From NCBI GenBank assembly GCA_013349405.1, contig DUZS01000004.1:30726-94725 (forward strand): DNA of 64,000 nucleotides, read 5' to 3'. Positions 62,105 through 64,000 of this stretch are shown here, in pieces. A program made the translations under genes and the position numbers. This DNA is from Desulfuromonadales bacterium. Its GTDB lineage: Bacteria > Desulfobacterota > Desulfuromonadia > Geobacterales > Pseudopelobacteraceae. The notes under the pieces are model-generated. The model ran no database searches, was not told the origin of the DNA, and saw only the letters and a program-made list of their open reading frames with translations. The number at the start of each line of letters is the position of its first letter. Within the stretch, counting starts at the first letter, position 1.

Positions 62105-62159
62105 CATCTTTAAGGCTTCTAAATAAATAGGAAGTGTCCCGCTTCTCCCGCTGATAGGG

Positions 62160-62324
62160 CTATTCATTTACCTTCAGACCACAATGTACACATTTTCTAC
62201 CAAAGGTGTTCGGGCCAAATGCAAATAGAACCGTAAATGGTTTTTTGCAACTTGGGCATGGAAATGCTCTGATCTCATAAACGGTAGCGCCTAAGGAAAT
62301 AAATTCCACTACGACGGCTATCAT
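62160..62324 (-). pseudogene. Zinc-ribbon membrane protein, probably 5'-truncated
   Basis: This 54-codon frame encodes one hydrophobic segment (MIAVVVEFISLGATVYEI) and a C-terminal ribbon FPCPSCKKPF ... RKCVHCGLKVNE (CxxC ... CxxC). The ribbon is convincing, but no ribosome site precedes the ATG. The frame continues upstream without a start into the recombinase remnant. A second minus-strand frame upstream (ending TGA at 62321-62323) also looks membrane-like. I infer that the 5' end was lost when the recombinase element arrived; an intact tiny gene remains possible. Confidence 0.5.
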
Positions 62325-62384
62325 ACCAACGTAACCAAAATAGATATGAATAGATTTCCCAGAAAACCTGCAATCAGCATCGTC

Positions 62385-62897
62385 GGCAAAAAAGCAGCTA
62401 CCAACAGAATTCCTCTTCGTTTACCAGGAAAAAACCGATTCGCTCGAATGGGATACAGTACTTGAAGTCATGGCGACGGAAATCAAGGTGCGGCATTACT
62501 CCCGTAAAAACCTTGCAGACGTATGCGAAATGGTCGCGCAACTTTCAACGTTTCCTGAAAAACAAACAGCCTGCAGCATTAACAACAGTCGATGTTAAAG
62601 AGTATCTCGGGTTTTTAGCGGTAAAATGCAAGGTCGCTGCGTCTACCCAGAATCAGGCTTTTAACTCGCTTCTGTTTTTCTTTCGGCATGGACTGAAACG
62701 AGAATTCGGCGAACTGCGAGATGTACCGCGAGCGAAAAAGCCACTCTACATTCCGGCTGTTCTCTCTCGTGAAGAAATCGACGCCATCGTGAAAGAGCTT
62801 TCCTCGCCTTATAATCTGGTAGTCAAAGTGTTGTTCGGCTGTGGTCTGAGATTTCTTGATGGTCTGCAACTACGGGTGAGGGATTTCAAGTTCGATG
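62385..62897 (+). pseudogene. Tyrosine recombinase (integron-integrase-like) remnant, frameshifted and truncated
   Basis: Coding similarity starts near VYQEKTDSLEWDTVLEVM, runs through EIKVRHYSRK, then shifts frame at the A5 run near 62506 and continues TLQTYAKWSRNFQRFL, VKEYLGFLAVKCKVAAS, NQAFNSLLFFFRHG and VLFGCGLRFLDGLQLRV. This is the N-terminal core-binding domain and the first catalytic block (box I Arg). It stops at DFKFD (about 62897), before the HxxR and Tyr blocks, so it cannot be active. The family resembles integrases carried by IS91-like elements. Confidence 0.85.
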
Positions 62898-63404
62898 TCA
62901 CCTCTTCGCATCCTCGTTCCAGATCCGGTTTTGTGCATCAACCGGATCAAGCTTTATCAGTTCCGCCGGATCGATATGCCAAAATGATCTATCAATGGCG
63001 CCTTCGCTGTACTCCTGCTTTTTGCCATGGGCAAACGGGCACCACCAGTTTTCCACGATCATCACCAGATACGCCGCGTACTTGAAGAGAGCGACACTCA
63101 GCGGGCAATAATGTTTGCAGTTGAGTATCCAGAAAAGCCGGTAGTGCGCCGGATGAAACCAGGGAATGGTTATGGCCGGCTGCTCGTTGTTTGCGAAGCG
63201 ATGCGACGCCCATGCCGGGACAAAATCCCAGTATGACTTTATCTCCATACCGCCGACATATTTCAGATGTGTTTTTACCAGAAACACGCCGATTATCACG
63301 AACGGAACGGTGGTAAAAATCGGCAGATAGACGAGCGGGACGCCGGCAATAATCTTCCAAAACGGTTGTTTTACATAGTTGCAGCCAACTCTTACACGCA
63401 GCAT
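62898..63404 (-). CDS. Membrane protein of unknown function
   Basis: A 168-residue protein with one or two hydrophobic helices near the N-terminus (VPLVYLPIFTTVPFVIIGVFL) and a conserved-looking, aromatic- and cysteine-rich region (WFHPAHYRLFWILNCKHYC, YLVMIVENWWCPF). AAAAGGAA precedes ATG 63404. The stop codon touches the recombinase remnant at 62897, so the C-terminus may have been altered by that junction. No family recognised with certainty. Confidence 0.6.
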   Translation of the reverse strand: MLRVRVGCNYVKQPFWKIIAGVPLVYLPIFTTVPFVIIGVFLVKTHLKYVGGMEIKSYWDFVPAWASHRFANNEQPAITIPWFHPAHYRLFWILNCKHYCPLSVALFKYAAYLVMIVENWWCPFAHGKKQEYSEGAIDRSFWHIDPAELIKLDPVDAQNRIWNEDAKR

Positions 63405-63439
63405 ATAATATTCCTTTTACCACTTTTGGGCTCTGTTAC

Positions 63440-64000
63440 CTATTCAGGCGTACCCATCATGACAACAATCTGATGCTTCACCATGCTCTGCTCAAGTGTA
63501 ATCACACCGCTGCTGATACGCTGTCCATCCATTTCTACCCAGGCAACACCTCTCTCGCAACCGTGCGGATTCTCTACTTTAACTGCGTAGATAGCTGCAC
63601 CATGCCGATAATTGAGCGTAAAGCCGGGCCAGGAACCGGGTATGACCGGGGTAATGCGCATCTGACCGTTGCTGATCTCAAGTCCCAGTACCTCTTCAAT
63701 CCAGGCCCGGTACATCCAGGCGGCTGAACCGGTATACCACGACCAGCCGCCACGGCCGATCCTTCCGGGTAACCGGTAGACATCGGCAGCAACCACATAC
63801 GGCTCAACCGCGTAGCGCTGAACCGCCTCCTCATCTCGGGCGTGTTCGATCGGATTGAGCATACGCAGCAGCTGCACTGCCCGCTCCCCATCCCCCGTGC
63901 GCGCCATGGCCATGGCCATCCAGAGTGCAGCGTGGGTGTACTGACCGCCATTCTCACGGACACCGGGAGGGTATCCCTTGATGTAGCCGGGAGACGGCTC
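63440..64000 (-). CDS. GH94-type glycoside phosphorylase / cyclic beta-glucan synthase C-terminal part, 5'-truncated by window edge
   Basis: The frame enters at base 64000 and encodes 186 residues ending at 63440. Visible motifs GYIKGYPPGVRENGGQYTHA, ALWMAMAMA, EPYVVAADVY and GRGGWSWYTGSAAWMYR are those of the (alpha/alpha)6 barrel of family 94 (cellobiose/chitobiose phosphorylases and the NdvB C-terminus), followed by the C-terminal beta domain. The catalytic Asp region lies outside the window. The large NdvB-like protein is the likelier source, but this cannot be settled from the fragment. Confidence 0.85.
   Translation of the reverse strand, partial: EPSPGYIKGYPPGVRENGGQYTHAALWMAMAMARTGDGERAVQLLRMLNPIEHARDEEAVQRYAVEPYVVAADVYRLPGRIGRGGWSWYTGSAAWMYRAWIEEVLGLEISNGQMRITPVIPGSWPGFTLNYRHGAAIYAVKVENPHGCERGVAWVEMDGQRISSGVITLEQSMVKHQIVVMMGTPE

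Noticed and set aside
62253..62270. GG-N10-GC match within the zinc-ribbon gene
   Set aside because: It has a poor -24 (GGGCAT) and lies inside coding sequence; likely chance.

Overview
The window reads as chromosomal DNA from a Geobacter-like bacterium (order Geobacterales, Desulfuromonadota). The evidence is a dense block of multiheme c-type cytochromes, a cbb3 oxidase, heme-binding periplasmic sensors, a class I fumarase, GG-N10-GC sigma-54 promoters and many Geobacter-style neighbour pairs. This assignment is inferred from gene content, not from a database search. Coding density is high. I see no rRNA, tRNA or CRISPR array.

Layout. 1-4.96 kb: housekeeping (3' part of ispG, proS, a zinc-ribbon protein, fumarase). 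4.96-13.4 kb: a lipid A L-Ara4N operon (arnT-like, arnB, arnC, ArnA split into two genes, arnD) running into a WbuC-type cupin and an LptF/G permease. 13.4-25.96 kb: yicC, a GT9 glycosyltransferase, a leftward block metG-ricT-holB-tmk, then rightward rnc, a radical SAM gene, an M42 peptidase, guaB and guaA. 26.1-29.1 kb: a cbb3 oxidase operon with an unusual spread of c hemes and a 46-residue CcoQ-like gene. 29.1-37.3 kb: an HD-GYP/HEAT-repeat pair sharing an N-terminal domain, rsmD-coaD, a PilZ protein, a Tim44-like protein and a flavoprotein. 37.4-42.7 kb: a dinB remnant, a CHASE-type sensor kinase, NDH-2 and a DPM1-like glycosyltransferase.

42.7-50.9 kb is the most distinctive region. A leftward operon encodes a heptaheme membrane cytochrome, a b-type cytochrome, a dodecaheme cytochrome built of four triheme repeats, a kinase-less heme sensor and a membrane protein. 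Its order and heme counts match the cbcA-cbcB-omcQ quinol-oxidising locus of Geobacter. Beside it lie an NtrC-type regulator and a histidine kinase whose periplasmic heme domain is paralogous to the kinase-less sensor. Two good sigma-54 promoters flank this pair, and each faces a gene for a roughly 75-residue membrane protein. I read the region as a redox-sensing respiratory switch.

51-60.5 kb: a VKOR-like protein, htpG, an S1-domain protein, metF, a DUF815 ATPase, an aminotransferase and an ABC-2 exporter. 60.5-61.1 kb: a short leftward cassette under another sigma-54 promoter, with csbD and two 20-21-residue hydrophobic peptides. 61.3-64 kb: accessory DNA with vapBC and its promoter/operator, a truncated zinc-ribbon gene, a frameshifted and truncated tyrosine recombinase, an unknown membrane protein and the 3' part of a GH94 glycoside phosphorylase gene.
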